Positions 28,154 to 36,180 are shown, counted from the first letter of the stretch. The stretch is DNA of 64,000 nt from [Clostridium] ultunense DSM 10521 (GCF_000511955.1 NZ_AZSU01000005.1:112682-176681); one strand, 5' to 3'. Numbers and translations: made by a program. Notes: generated by a model from the sequence alone, not told the origin.

Positions 28154-28591
28154 ATGACTATTTTTATTGATGCTGATGGTTGCCCTGTAGTTGATATTGC
28201 AATAAGAGTTGCTAAAGAGAATAATATTAAAATAGTGGTAGTTAAAAATTACGCAGTAGAATTAAACGACCCTTATGCAGAAATCATAACTGTAGATATA
28301 TCTAACGATAGTGCAGATTATTACATAGTAAATAGGATTAAACCTGGTGATATATTGATTAGCCAGGACTATGGTCTAGCAGCTATGGGGTTAGCAAAAA
28401 ATGCTTATTGTATCAATCAAAACGGATTATTCATTACAGAAAATAATATTGATGAAATATTAAATAGAAGATATATTCACCAAACCTTGCGGAGAAAACA
28501 AAATATCTATACTAAGTTCAAAAAAAGAAATCCTCAAGCTAATGAGGATTTTGAAGAGAACTTAAAAAGGCTTATTTTATCTATATCCTGA
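28154..28591 (+). CDS. YaiI/YqxD family protein (DUF188)
   Basis: 145 residues with the family start FIDADGCPVVDIAIRVAKE and SQDYGLAAMGLAKNA. The conserved acids (DADGCP, SNDSAD, SQDYGLA) resemble PIN-like nuclease geometry. Function is not established. It is 21 bases downstream of the DUF2007 gene and likely cotranscribed. Confidence 0.9.
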   Translation: MTIFIDADGCPVVDIAIRVAKENNIKIVVVKNYAVELNDPYAEIITVDISNDSADYYIVNRIKPGDILISQDYGLAAMGLAKNAYCINQNGLFITENNIDEILNRRYIHQTLRRKQNIYTKFKKRNPQANEDFEENLKRLILSIS

Positions 28592-28613
28592 TTTGGCTTA
28601 TACATCAGATATA

Positions 28614-29786
28614 TTACAGTAATTTTTCTGCTGAGTAATTAATACCAATAGCTCCTAAAGGTGCAGTAATAAGTATGGATAATACTGCTAATGCTAAAAT
28701 TATTTCTCCTGACTCTACACCTAAAGACAATGGTACCGCTCCAATTGCAGCTTGGACCGTTGCTTTTGGTGTATATGAAATTATACAAAATAGTCTTTCT
28801 CTCCAATTTAAATCTGTGTTTAATAAGGAAATCAGTACTCCTATACTTCTTCCTAATAGCCCAATCAAGATAATTACAATTCCCGTTTTCCCAGCTTCAA
28901 ATGCTATTCCTACATTTACTTGAGCACCCACTAATACAAATAATAATATTTCTGCAAAAACCCATAGTTTGTTAAATTTTGCTGCTAGCCTTTTACCTAC
29001 TAAAGGCATTTTCTCCATTACTACAAAACCTATGGTCATAACTCCTAACAAAGAAGCTATTTGAATTCGCATTTTTAATAAATTTTCAGTCTCAGTTAAT
29101 AAAATAGCTAGACCTAATATTAATAATACTTTTTTAGTATCTCTCATATGATATTTTTTAAAGACTATTATGGATACAATTCCAATAACAATACCAGCTA
29201 TGATACCCAATAATATAGATATTGGTATGCTTAGTATCTGTATTCCAATATTTAAATGTGTACCACTATATAATCCTAAAAAGGCGCTAAATATAGTAAT
29301 AGCAAAAACATCATCGATAGAAGCACCTGTTAATATTAAAGTAGGTATACCCTTGGTTTCCCCTATATTATTTTCAATCAATTTTAACATAGAAGGAACT
29401 ACTACTGCTGGAGAAACTGCTGCAATTACAAATCCTAAAATCCCACCTTGGATAAAGGAGAAATTAAGAAGCTTTGTTGAAATAAAAGCAATTGTAAATC
29501 CTTCTAATATAGCTGGTATAAAACTCATTTTGATTGCAGTAATTCCGTTCTTTTTTAATGCTTTTTTATCAATTCCAAAGCCTGCTCTTAATAAAATAAT
29601 TATTAATGCAATTTTTCTCAAATCTGCCGATGCATTAATTATATCTTTTTGTAGCAAATTTATACCATAAGGTCCTATAATAATACCTAAAATAAGCATC
29701 CCCAGTAATCCTGGTAACTTAAGCTTTTCAAACAGTTTGTTTGCTGGTAATCCTAATAATAGAATAGCTGCTAAGCTTATTGCCAA
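28614..29786 (-). CDS. Cation:proton antiporter (CPA family) under fluoride riboswitch control
   Basis: 390 residues from a TTG at 29786 with AAGGAG 7 bases upstream. The longer frame to 29867 runs back through the riboswitch terminator and is not coding. About 12 membrane segments, with GLLGMLILGIIIGPYG near the start and the core TGASIDDVFAITIFSA carrying the paired acids of Na+/H+ antiporters. It exchanges Na+ or K+ for H+. The riboswitch links it to fluoride stress: pumping or pH adjustment when HF enters the cell. Confidence 0.88.
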   Translation of the reverse strand: MAISLAAILLLGLPANKLFEKLKLPGLLGMLILGIIIGPYGINLLQKDIINASADLRKIALIIILLRAGFGIDKKALKKNGITAIKMSFIPAILEGFTIAFISTKLLNFSFIQGGILGFVIAAVSPAVVVPSMLKLIENNIGETKGIPTLILTGASIDDVFAITIFSAFLGLYSGTHLNIGIQILSIPISILLGIIAGIVIGIVSIIVFKKYHMRDTKKVLLILGLAILLTETENLLKMRIQIASLLGVMTIGFVVMEKMPLVGKRLAAKFNKLWVFAEILLFVLVGAQVNVGIAFEAGKTGIVIILIGLLGRSIGVLISLLNTDLNWRERLFCIISYTPKATVQAAIGAVPLSLGVESGEIILALAVLSILITAPLGAIGINYSAEKLL

Positions 29787-29814
29787 AATATCATCTCCTT
29801 TATAATAGTCACAA

Positions 29815-29896
29815 AAAATAAAAATCCCACAGGTATAACATAGTATTCCTGTAGGAGTCATTAGCATTAAGCGATTTTGGTGAACCCCATCACCAT
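29815..29896 (-). promoter_or_regulatory. Fluoride (crcB-type) riboswitch with terminator
   Basis: Minus strand: the aptamer begins GGTGATGGGGTTCACC (29894-29879), continues through AATGCTAATGACTCCTAC (to 29851) and matches the conserved fluoride-riboswitch core as I remember it. The expression platform is a terminator: CCTACAGG-type arm (29856-29848) pairs with CCTGTGGGA (29833-29825), followed by TTTTTATTTTTT. The terminator shares the aptamer's 3' CTCCTAC strand, so fluoride binding should block it and turn the antiporter on. Confidence 0.9.
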
Positions 29897-29914
29897 TATT
29901 TATTTTCTAGTAAG

Positions 29915-29944
29915 AGTATATTATAACTCTCTATCTAATGTCAA
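29915..29944 (-). promoter_or_regulatory. Promoter ahead of the fluoride riboswitch
   Basis: Minus strand consensus TTGACA (29944-29939), 18-base spacer, TATACT (29920-29915). Transcription should begin ~10 bases before the aptamer. Confidence 0.65.
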
Positions 29945-30072
29945 GAAATTTAAATTTATATGGTAAACAAAAATAATAAATATTTCAAACCTATACATTA
30001 GTTTTTCATTTTCAGATACTCCGCTAATCCAAATTATCATATGGATGCTTTCAGAAACTAACTTTCTACAGT

Positions 30073-30630
30073 CTAATCCGCTCTACACCTATAAAACTCT
30101 TCTCTTAGAATTGCATAACTTTTCAAATCCACTGGTACTCCATTTTTAATAGCATCCTGTCTACGAGTGCCTTCATATTTCATACCTACCTTTTCCATTA
30201 CCCTCCATGAACCAATGTTAGAATCCATAGCTCGTGCATAAATCCTATTTAGATTTAATTCCTTAAACCCAAATTCAATAATAGCTTGAGAAGCCTCTGT
30301 ACAATATCCATTTTTCCAATAAGGTACTCCTATCCAATATCCAAGTTCTGCTTTTCTATGAATTTTACTTATCGTAAGGCCTATTGCTCCAATTACTTCT
30401 TTAGTATCTTTTATCACTATTGCATAGGTAATACTTTTTCCACTATTAAAATTATGTTTATGAGTACTAATCCATGATTCCGCTATTCCATCTTCGTAGG
30501 GATGGGGAATATTTAAGGTTGTCTCTGCCACCTTTGAATCTCCAGACAATTCTTGTACTCTTTTCGAATCCGATAACTCAAAAGGTCTTAGTATTAACCT
30601 TTCTGTTTCTATTATAGGTTGTTTTCCCAT
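30073..30630 (-). CDS. GNAT acetyltransferase, RimJ/RimL type
   Basis: 185 residues. It begins ETERLILRPFELSDSKRV, the standard RimJ/RimL opening, with ELGYWIGVPYWKNGYCTEA as the acetyl-CoA loop and MEKVGMKYEGTRR near the end. It probably acetylates a protein N-terminus or small amine. The substrate cannot be told. It is 26 bases after another GNAT gene, in a three-gene GNAT run. Confidence 0.9.
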   Translation of the reverse strand: MGKQPIIETERLILRPFELSDSKRVQELSGDSKVAETTLNIPHPYEDGIAESWISTHKHNFNSGKSITYAIVIKDTKEVIGAIGLTISKIHRKAELGYWIGVPYWKNGYCTEASQAIIEFGFKELNLNRIYARAMDSNIGSWRVMEKVGMKYEGTRRQDAIKNGVPVDLKSYAILREEFYRCRAD

Positions 30631-30656
30631 TTTATTGCCCCCTATATTTCAGATAA

Positions 30657-31205
30657 TTAATACCCTCTATTCCATTCTTTTCTCAGCATTCCGTATATAA
30701 CACAATTTACATAACCATCCTTAAGTAATTCACCATCTCGAATTATACCTTCCTTAGTAAATCCAAGCCTTTCTGGAATAGCTCTGCTTTTAAGATTGTC
30801 TTCTGCACATCTAATTACTACTCTATTTAGATTATAAATAGTAAATGCATAATTAATAAATTCTATACATGCTTTTGTCATTATTCCTTTTCCTACATAG
30901 TTTTCATCTAGCCAATAACCTATACTTATTTCTTTAATACTAGGATTTATACCGTGAAAACCTATAACACCTGCAAATTCTCCTTTATACCATATACTAG
31001 CATCAAAACCTTCATTGGCTGCATATCGCTTTTTACTATTCTTTATAAAGGATATAGTATCATCTACAGTTTTAGTACTATCAACCCAAGGCAAATACTT
31101 TCCTAAATGTTCTCTATTTGAATCGATTGATTTAAACATCTCTTCTGCGTGATGTATACCAACTAATCTTAGTTCAATATTATTATCAACTATATGTTTA
31201 AACAT
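30657..31205 (-). CDS. GNAT acetyltransferase, RimL type
   Basis: 182 residues from the ATG at 31205 (GGAGG site 8 bases upstream). IELRLVGIHHAEEMF at the start, SIGYWLDENYVGKGIMTKA as the CoA loop and PERLGFTKEGIIRDGE at the end are typical of ribosomal-protein-Ser acetyltransferase-like enzymes. The start overlaps the end of the upstream Cys-rich GNAT gene by 8 bases. Confidence 0.9.
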   Translation of the reverse strand: MFKHIVDNNIELRLVGIHHAEEMFKSIDSNREHLGKYLPWVDSTKTVDDTISFIKNSKKRYAANEGFDASIWYKGEFAGVIGFHGINPSIKEISIGYWLDENYVGKGIMTKACIEFINYAFTIYNLNRVVIRCAEDNLKSRAIPERLGFTKEGIIRDGELLKDGYVNCVIYGMLRKEWNRGY

Positions 31206-31899
31206 TGACTGTACCTCCATACAAACTTTTTACCATTATAAGACAAGGATTATGTTCCCCCCAAATTCCTTTAATTTCTTCGATTGGATAAAATCCTAGT
31301 TTATTATAAAATTCTCTAGTTTTTTTATAATTCTTATCTAGATGACTTTCTCCAAGAGTCTTAACCATTAAAAACTTATAATTTTTCTTTATCAAATAAC
31401 TTATGGCTCTTTCTACTAACTCTCTACCTATTCCTTTATTATGATATTCTTTCTTAATCCCCATAACATATATTTCACAAGTATATTCATTATTAAACTT
31501 TAAGCTTAAAAATCCTATAGGCTTATCATTATCAAAAGCTGCATAAAAAATGGTATCCTTTACTTTATCTACATATTCAATAATAGCTTCTTCTATTCCA
31601 AACCAATCTGGTAGTTTTCTAAGTATGGAATTAGTTATATTTGATTTGGATTTTGGATCACTTATTTCTTTAATAAAATAATCCCTAGTGTTTGCCAACT
31701 CTTTAAGCAAAGCAGTTCTATCTTCAACAATTTTTTTATGTTGTTCATCTGTCCAATTTGGGTTTTTATTCATCCAAAACTTTTCACATGGCATTTTCTC
31801 ACATTCCTTGCCTTCTATAGCATGGCATCCCATACATTTTACCTCAAAAATGTGGCAATCACTACAGATGCATCCCCATGCTCCAACTACTTTATTCAA
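31198..31899 (-). CDS. Cys-rich (DUF3795-like) domain fused to a GNAT acetyltransferase
   Basis: 233 residues in two parts. Residues 1-70 carry seven Cys (CICSDC, CMGCH, C33, C38) and NPNWTDEQHKKIVEDR, resembling DUF3795 putative zinc-binding proteins. Residues about 75-230 are a GNAT domain with IYVMGIKKEYHNKGIGREL. The fusion suggests a metal- or redox-sensing part, or a substrate-binding part, on an acetyltransferase. Overlap with the next gene implies one operon. The DUF3795 assignment is from memory of the pattern. Confidence 0.8.
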   Translation of the reverse strand: MNKVVGAWGCICSDCHIFEVKCMGCHAIEGKECEKMPCEKFWMNKNPNWTDEQHKKIVEDRTALLKELANTRDYFIKEISDPKSKSNITNSILRKLPDWFGIEEAIIEYVDKVKDTIFYAAFDNDKPIGFLSLKFNNEYTCEIYVMGIKKEYHNKGIGRELVERAISYLIKKNYKFLMVKTLGESHLDKNYKKTREFYNKLGFYPIEEIKGIWGEHNPCLIMVKSLYGGTVNV

Positions 31900-31941
31900 T
31901 ATGATCCCCCCAGTTTTTAACCTTATTAGAGTATTACTTAT

Positions 31942-33117
31942 CTACCATTCTAATAATCTTCTTTCCCCTTCTAATTCCCTTATTCCTGTAATATCTTGAC
32001 TAACCTCCAGTACTCCTTTATATTCATCTTTTGAATTCTTTAATGCAAAATACTGGATTAATATCTTTCTCCCCTTCAAGTCTATCCAAAATCTAGCTGA
32101 ATCCTTACTACCATCTTTAAATGCTTCAATTATTTTATTTACTACATCTACGCTTTCTGAAGGGTGACAATTCTCCACATCACGGCCAATGACGGCTGGT
32201 GAACGTGGAAATATTCTATCCTTAGGCCTTGTAAAAAATCTAACTTTATTGTTTTCATCTACAAAAGTAAGGTCTACTGGCAAAGCGTTTAATAGAAGCA
32301 TCATCTGTTCAAAATTCAATTCTCCAGTATTGGTTTTGAACTTCGTTGCCTCTAACCCATATAAATCTAATTTTTCTTTCTTCTCTAATGCTGGCTTTTG
32401 AATAAATGGAAATCCATAATCCATACTTTGAGCATGCATATCTTCCCATTCCTCATCACTAATTACTTCCATAGATGCTGGAAATAAAATAAGTTTTTCT
32501 TTCTTTACTATACCAAGTAAAGTAAAGAACAAACTACCAATTTCTTTATTAAATTCTTCAACAGACATATTTTCAGATTCTAATAAATTTTCTACTCTCT
32601 TTATATTTTTTCTTGCCTCATCATGTAATGACCACATAATAGTTAGTCCATGGAACCTGTCCATTTTTTTCTCTAAATAAGGAAAAAGTATATTCTCCTT
32701 CTTTAAATAATGTTGATTAAATTCCTCTAGTTTCTTAACACGAACTAATAATTCATCCTTTTTTATCTCCACTTCTTTGTTTAATATTATTTTCTTTATT
32801 TCTTCTAATTTTTTCGTAAGGGCTTCATTTTCTTTTATTAAATAATATAAAAAACTGTCTTCTTTTGGCTTTTTCCATGAATAATTGCTTAAAGGTTTAT
32901 GAAATACATTTATAACCTTATCTAATATTTTAAGTACATCCTTTGGTGTATACCCTTTTTCTAATTTTGAGGTAAATATTTCAAAACATTCTTGTGGAGT
33001 TACAGTTTCAATATCTTCTTTGTATTTAAGATATAAAGCTTTCCCATCTCCATTATCCACAACTCCTTGAACGTATTCCTTTAAACTTTCAATTTTTTTC
33101 CTATCTATATCCACCAT
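31942..33117 (-). CDS. DUF438 / hemerythrin-like / PAS domain protein
   Basis: 391 residues in three parts. An N-terminal DUF438 helical domain (about 1-75) is followed by a hemerythrin HHE-like bundle (about 110-215; His/Glu residues in EEFNQHYLKKENILFPYLEK and WSLHDEARKN). The C-terminal PAS domain (about 265-390) has FVDENNKVRFF and VIGRDVENCHPS. It is probably a cytoplasmic oxygen, NO or redox sensor without an output domain. It lies 73 bases downstream of a glutaredoxin-like selenoprotein gene on the same strand, so a shared redox function is plausible. Confidence 0.88.
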   Translation of the reverse strand: MVDIDRKKIESLKEYVQGVVDNGDGKALYLKYKEDIETVTPQECFEIFTSKLEKGYTPKDVLKILDKVINVFHKPLSNYSWKKPKEDSFLYYLIKENEALTKKLEEIKKIILNKEVEIKKDELLVRVKKLEEFNQHYLKKENILFPYLEKKMDRFHGLTIMWSLHDEARKNIKRVENLLESENMSVEEFNKEIGSLFFTLLGIVKKEKLILFPASMEVISDEEWEDMHAQSMDYGFPFIQKPALEKKEKLDLYGLEATKFKTNTGELNFEQMMLLLNALPVDLTFVDENNKVRFFTRPKDRIFPRSPAVIGRDVENCHPSESVDVVNKIIEAFKDGSKDSARFWIDLKGRKILIQYFALKNSKDEYKGVLEVSQDITGIRELEGERRLLEW

Positions 33118-33190
33118 TACACCCCTTGCTTCAAAATTTCACATAATCTAAATTATAATATATCCAATATATACCAACTATTCTATATAT

Positions 33191-33448
33191 TTAAACTATC
33201 AACTTTTTATAATCGAAAATAACCTGTTCCCCATCATTTATAACTATACAAGGAAGCCCTACCCTTCCTGCCTTTTTTATTTCATCAAATTCCGGTCTAT
33301 TATCCCTTATTTTTAAGAACTTCTTTAGGTATAACATATTTTCAGTAATATCTAAATATAAGAACTTAATATTGTTGTTGGAAAGATACTCTTTCGCTGG
33401 CTCACAATCTGGTCAATGTTTACTACCAAAAACAATTATTTTCTTCAT
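33191..33448 (-). CDS. Glutaredoxin-like selenoprotein (UxxC), read through an in-frame UGA
   Basis: An 85-codon frame from ATG 33448 to TAA 33191, with an in-frame TGA at 33415-33413 (codon 12). The peptide is MKKIIVFGSKH-U-PDCEPAKEYL..., then LDITENMLYLKKFLKIRD and RVGLPCIVINDG. It is a thioredoxin-fold glutaredoxin relative: the UGA falls exactly on the first Cys of CxxC, and GLP supplies the cis-Pro loop. A strong AGGAGGAG site precedes the ATG. The frame is otherwise open and uses host-like codons. Read literally it would be two fragments, which explains why ORF callers miss it. A single nonsense mutation is the alternative. Confidence 0.82.
33381..33415 (-). promoter_or_regulatory. Candidate bacterial SECIS element
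   Basis: Downstream of the UGA (33415-33413), GAAAG-AGUAU-CUUUC (33395-33381) forms a perfect 5-bp stem with a 5-base loop. The loop starts 22 bases after the UGA and has G as its second base. Bacterial SECIS hairpins are placed at about that distance with a G among the first loop bases. Confidence 0.55.
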
Positions 33449-33542
33449 TTACATCTCTCCTCCTAAGTAAATTATCTATATTTAATATATCATGGTCCTC
33501 CTAATTGGTAAATATATTAATAATGAATATTTAGAATAATAC

Positions 33543-33571
33543 TTGTGACTTTATACTCAATATGGTAAAAT
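33543..33571 (+). promoter_or_regulatory. Promoter of the ABC-F leader
   Basis: TTGTGA (33543-33548), 17-base spacer, TAAAAT (33566-33571). It lies 20 bases before the first leader ORF ribosome site. Confidence 0.55.
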
Positions 33572-33601
33572 TAATGTGAAAATAATATTTGGAGGTTGCT
33601 C

Positions 33602-33625
33602 ATGATTTTATTTCTTGCTAAATAA
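33602..33625 (+). CDS. Leader peptide 1 (MILFLAK)
   Basis: A 7-codon ORF with GGAGG 6 bases upstream. Its coding bases (ATTTCTTGCTAAAT) can pair with a downstream segment ATTTTAGCGAGAAAT (33683-33697). A stalled ribosome here would therefore change leader folding. Such drug-sensing leader peptides are typical of inducible ribosome-protection genes. Confidence 0.6.
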   Translation: MILFLAK

Positions 33626-33697
33626 TAAAATTTTACAGGGACAAAAATACAGCCATTATATTACCCTAGTATTTTTGTGTCTAATTTTAGCGAGAAA
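33609..33697 (+). promoter_or_regulatory. Nested hairpin in ABC-F leader
   Basis: Outer stem: ATTTCTTGCTAAAT with ATTTTAGCGAGAAAT. Inner stem: ACAAAAATAC (33651-33660 region) with GTATTTTTGT (33669-33678). The outer stem includes leader ORF 1 codons and would be opened by a translating or stalled ribosome. Confidence 0.5.
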
Positions 33698-33725
33698 TCT
33701 CTTATGAATATATTTATATTTTATT

Positions 33726-33752
33726 AAAGGATGATTTTGATCATCTTTTTTT
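33726..33752 (+). terminator. First leader terminator
   Basis: Stem AAAGGATGA / TCATCTTTT with a 6-base loop and a seven-T tract. It lies within the leader of the ABC-F gene, so it acts as an attenuator rather than a gene-end signal. Confidence 0.6.
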
Positions 33753-33766
33753 ATATATTTTTCTGC

Positions 33767-33796
33767 TGCCAGGAGAGCTTTCTCTTGGCATTTTTT
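33767..33796 (+). terminator. Second leader terminator (attenuator)
   Basis: A 10-bp stem TGCCAGGAGA / TCTCTTGGCA (one G-T pair) with tetraloop GCTT, followed by TTTTTT. It is the stronger of the two leader terminators, 66 bases before the ABC-F start. Confidence 0.75.
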
Positions 33797-33811
33797 ATGG
33801 AGGTGAACAAT

Positions 33812-33856
33812 ATGAATAATACCCTTTTATACCAGAAGTATCTGAAGAAGGAGTGA
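33812..33856 (+). CDS. Leader peptide 2 (14 residues) overlapping the ABC-F ribosome site
   Basis: ATG to TGA with GGAGGTG upstream, encoding MNNTLLYQKYLKKE. Its last codons contain the AAGGAG site of the ABC-F gene, so translation of this ORF should affect initiation at the TTG 7 bases after its stop. Confidence 0.55.
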   Translation: MNNTLLYQKYLKKE

Positions 33857-33862
33857 AATTAG

Positions 33863-35332
33863 TTGTCATTAATAGATATTAAAAATTTAACATTTACTCA
33901 TATAGGTAGCATTAATCCAATTTTTGATGATGTAAGTTTACAACTAGATACAAATTGGAAATTAGGATTTATTGGTCGCAATGGTTATGGAAAATCTACA
34001 TTTCTAAACCTTTTAATGGGTAAGTTGTCCTATAAGGGTAATATCCATACTTCTGTAGATTTTGAATACTTTCCCTATGTGGTAAATAATCCAGATAATA
34101 TAACCATATCAGTTATTGAAAACTTAAAAGGAGAATTTCCACTGTGGAAATTGGAAAAAGAAATGAACTTGCTTCAACTTAAGGAAGATGTGTTGTACCG
34201 GTCTTTTTCTACCTTAAGCCATGGAGAACAGACTAAAATACTTCTTGCCACTATGTTTATTACAGATAATCAGTTTCTATTAGTTGATGAACCTACCAAT
34301 CATTTAGATGTTCAAGGTAGGAAACTTGTAGCTGAATACTTGGCAATGAAAAAAGGATTTATAGTTGTATCCCACGATCGAGAGTTTTTAAATATCTCCG
34401 TTGACCATATATTGGCCATTGAAAAAAATAAAATTGTACTAACTAAAGGAAATTACGATACATGGCAGCGCAATAAGCATTTAGAAGATCAATTTGAGCT
34501 TGCACAAAATGAAAAATTAAGAAAAGAAATACGAAGATTAAAAGACTCAGCAAGGGAAAAAGCTCTATGGTCAGATAAAGTTGAGAAATCCAAAATTGGT
34601 CAAGGTCCTGTAGATCGAGGATATATTGGTCATATGGCTGCTAAAATGATGAAGCGCTCTAAAAACATTGAGAAACGTTATGAAAAAGCCATTGAGAAAA
34701 AGCAAAAATTACTCAAAAATATAGAGGAGATTGAAGCACTACAAATAGACCCTTTAGAGCACCATGTAGATACTCTTATAGAAGTAGACGATTATACAAT
34801 ATATTACAATGATAATCCTATATTTAAACCAATAAGCTTTACCCTTAATCAAGGGGAATGTTTAATTCTGCAAGGTAATAATGGCAGCGGAAAATCCAGT
34901 ATTATAAAGGCTATTCTAGGTGAAAAACTACAAACCATTGGCCAATTGTGGAAAGCCAATAATTTAATAATATCTTATGTGCCACAACAATTTGATTTTT
35001 TAAAGGGCAGTCTATTTGAGTTTATTGATAATTCCAATATTGATAAGACTCAGTTTCTAACAATCTTTAGAAAAATGGGAATTCCCCGAGAACAATTTGA
35101 TATTCCCATGGAGAATTACAGTAGTGGTCAAAAGAAAAAGGTTCTTTTAGCAAAATCCCTTTGTGAACAGGCTCATGTATATATCTGGGATGAACCTTTA
35201 AATTATATTGATATCATTTCGAGAATTCAGATTGAAAATATGATTTTAGAATATGCCCCTACAATGCTCCTTGTTGAGCATGATAAAAAATTTATCGACA
35301 AGGTTGCTACAGATATTGTTGAATTGTGCTAA
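33863..35332 (+). CDS. Lsa-type ABC-F ribosome protection protein
   Basis: 489 residues, two ABC domains and no membrane segments. NBD1 has Walker A GRNGYGKST, signature LSHGEQTKILLA and LLVDEPTNHLD. NBD2 has GNNGSGKSS, YSSGQKKKVLLAKSL and IWDEPLNYID (an atypical second D-loop, as in Lsa/Msr types). The linker (about 190-300) is long and Lys-rich, the part that reaches the peptidyl transferase centre. Length and opening (NLTFTHIGSINPIFDDVSLQ) fit the Lsa/CplR antibiotic-resistance group for lincosamides, pleuromutilins and streptogramin A rather than housekeeping EttA-like members. The structured leader supports drug-inducible control. The start is TTG. Confidence 0.88.
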   Translation: MSLIDIKNLTFTHIGSINPIFDDVSLQLDTNWKLGFIGRNGYGKSTFLNLLMGKLSYKGNIHTSVDFEYFPYVVNNPDNITISVIENLKGEFPLWKLEKEMNLLQLKEDVLYRSFSTLSHGEQTKILLATMFITDNQFLLVDEPTNHLDVQGRKLVAEYLAMKKGFIVVSHDREFLNISVDHILAIEKNKIVLTKGNYDTWQRNKHLEDQFELAQNEKLRKEIRRLKDSAREKALWSDKVEKSKIGQGPVDRGYIGHMAAKMMKRSKNIEKRYEKAIEKKQKLLKNIEEIEALQIDPLEHHVDTLIEVDDYTIYYNDNPIFKPISFTLNQGECLILQGNNGSGKSSIIKAILGEKLQTIGQLWKANNLIISYVPQQFDFLKGSLFEFIDNSNIDKTQFLTIFRKMGIPREQFDIPMENYSSGQKKKVLLAKSLCEQAHVYIWDEPLNYIDIISRIQIENMILEYAPTMLLVEHDKKFIDKVATDIVELC

Positions 35333-35340
35333 AATATAGC

Positions 35341-35377
35341 CAAGCACAAGAATAAAAATTATTTTTTCTTGTGCTTG
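35341..35377 (+). terminator. Terminator after ABC-F gene
   Basis: Stem CAAGCACAAGAA / TTCTTGTGCTTG (12 bp), 13-base AT-rich loop. There is no long T-run after it. Confidence 0.55.
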
Positions 35378-35389
35378 ATCTATATAGTT

Positions 35390-35565
35390 TTATAAATTAT
35401 AATTTTCTCTATTTATATCCTCTAAAGAAAACATCATTTCTTTCATAGCCATAATACTTTGTAGTCTTTTAGTATCTTTCTCGGTATAGTATCTATAGTT
35501 TTTCTTCGATCAACAGTAAATAAACCAATTTTATCATAGTATCTAAAGGTTCCGATTCAAATATT
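35390..35565 (-). pseudogene. MerR-family regulator remnant
   Basis: Two reading frames together give TFRYYDKIGLFTVDRRK then NYRYYTEKDTKRLQSIMAMK, the core of a MerR winged helix. They are separated by a frameshift in an A-run near 35500. The start of the helix-turn-helix and everything beyond ~50 residues are missing. It is a decayed gene next to the ABC-F unit. Confidence 0.65.
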
Positions 35566-35670
35566 TATTTTTTAAGCACCTCTCCTTCTCTTCCACCGCC
35601 AAATGTATTTTTCTATTTGAATTTTAGCCAATCATATTTTTTCCTCTTACTTTGACTTAAATTTTAAAGA

Positions 35671-35724
35671 CTATATTTTAAAACTTGTTAAACCAGTTCA
35701 TATAAATTGGAGTTTAAAATATAG
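35671..35724. repeat. 12-bp inverted repeat with 30-base loop
   Basis: CTATATTTTAAA (35671-35682) and TTTAAAATATAG (35713-35724). It marks the junction between the MerR remnant and an unrecognised ORF remnant. It may be an excision scar or just a hairpin. Confidence 0.35.
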
Positions 35725-35912
35725 GGTTTTCTATGGTTAGATAGAACAGGAGATGCTAATATTCATGGAAGATTAATACAAATTGCTCACCTTGAAAGGG
35801 ATAAAACTTTAAAGATATATAAACTATATGACAAAACTTTAAATATACTGAATAACACCAATAAAGCTAAATTTATTCTTGACAGAATTAGGGTTGAAAA
35901 CCAAGCTACATA
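35723..35912 (+). pseudogene. Unrecognised ORF remnant (~62 codons, no start)
   Basis: An open frame with no ATG/GTG start, reading GFLWLDRTGDANIHGRLIQI then AHLERDKTLKIYKLYDKTLN and ending in NQAT before TAA. It looks protein-like and helical, but I cannot assign a family. The flanks (35566-35722 and 35913-36130) hold nothing else I can identify. Confidence 0.3.
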
Positions 35913-36180
35913 AGGGCCCAATACAGTTTAATATGCAACGCTTACAAAGATATAAAGAAAAAACTTATAGAAGAATCCCTTGAATATTGCCTATTTAGAA
36001 GATTAGAAATTGAAAATTGTTCGGGAGCATTATTTTGTGAAAATTAAGAAAAAACACTTGCCTTTTACATATATTTATGGTCATAGATTCTAGAAAATAT
36101 TTTTATACTTAATTTCATAAAGAACTCCTCTTGAATATAATACATATAATATCATAGAAGCCATAAAAGGAGTGAATATC

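Noticed and set aside
29787-29867. N-terminal 27 residues of the antiporter frame starting at 29867
   Set aside because: This stretch is the riboswitch terminator and aptamer. The TTG at 29786 has a proper ribosome site and gives the usual family start.
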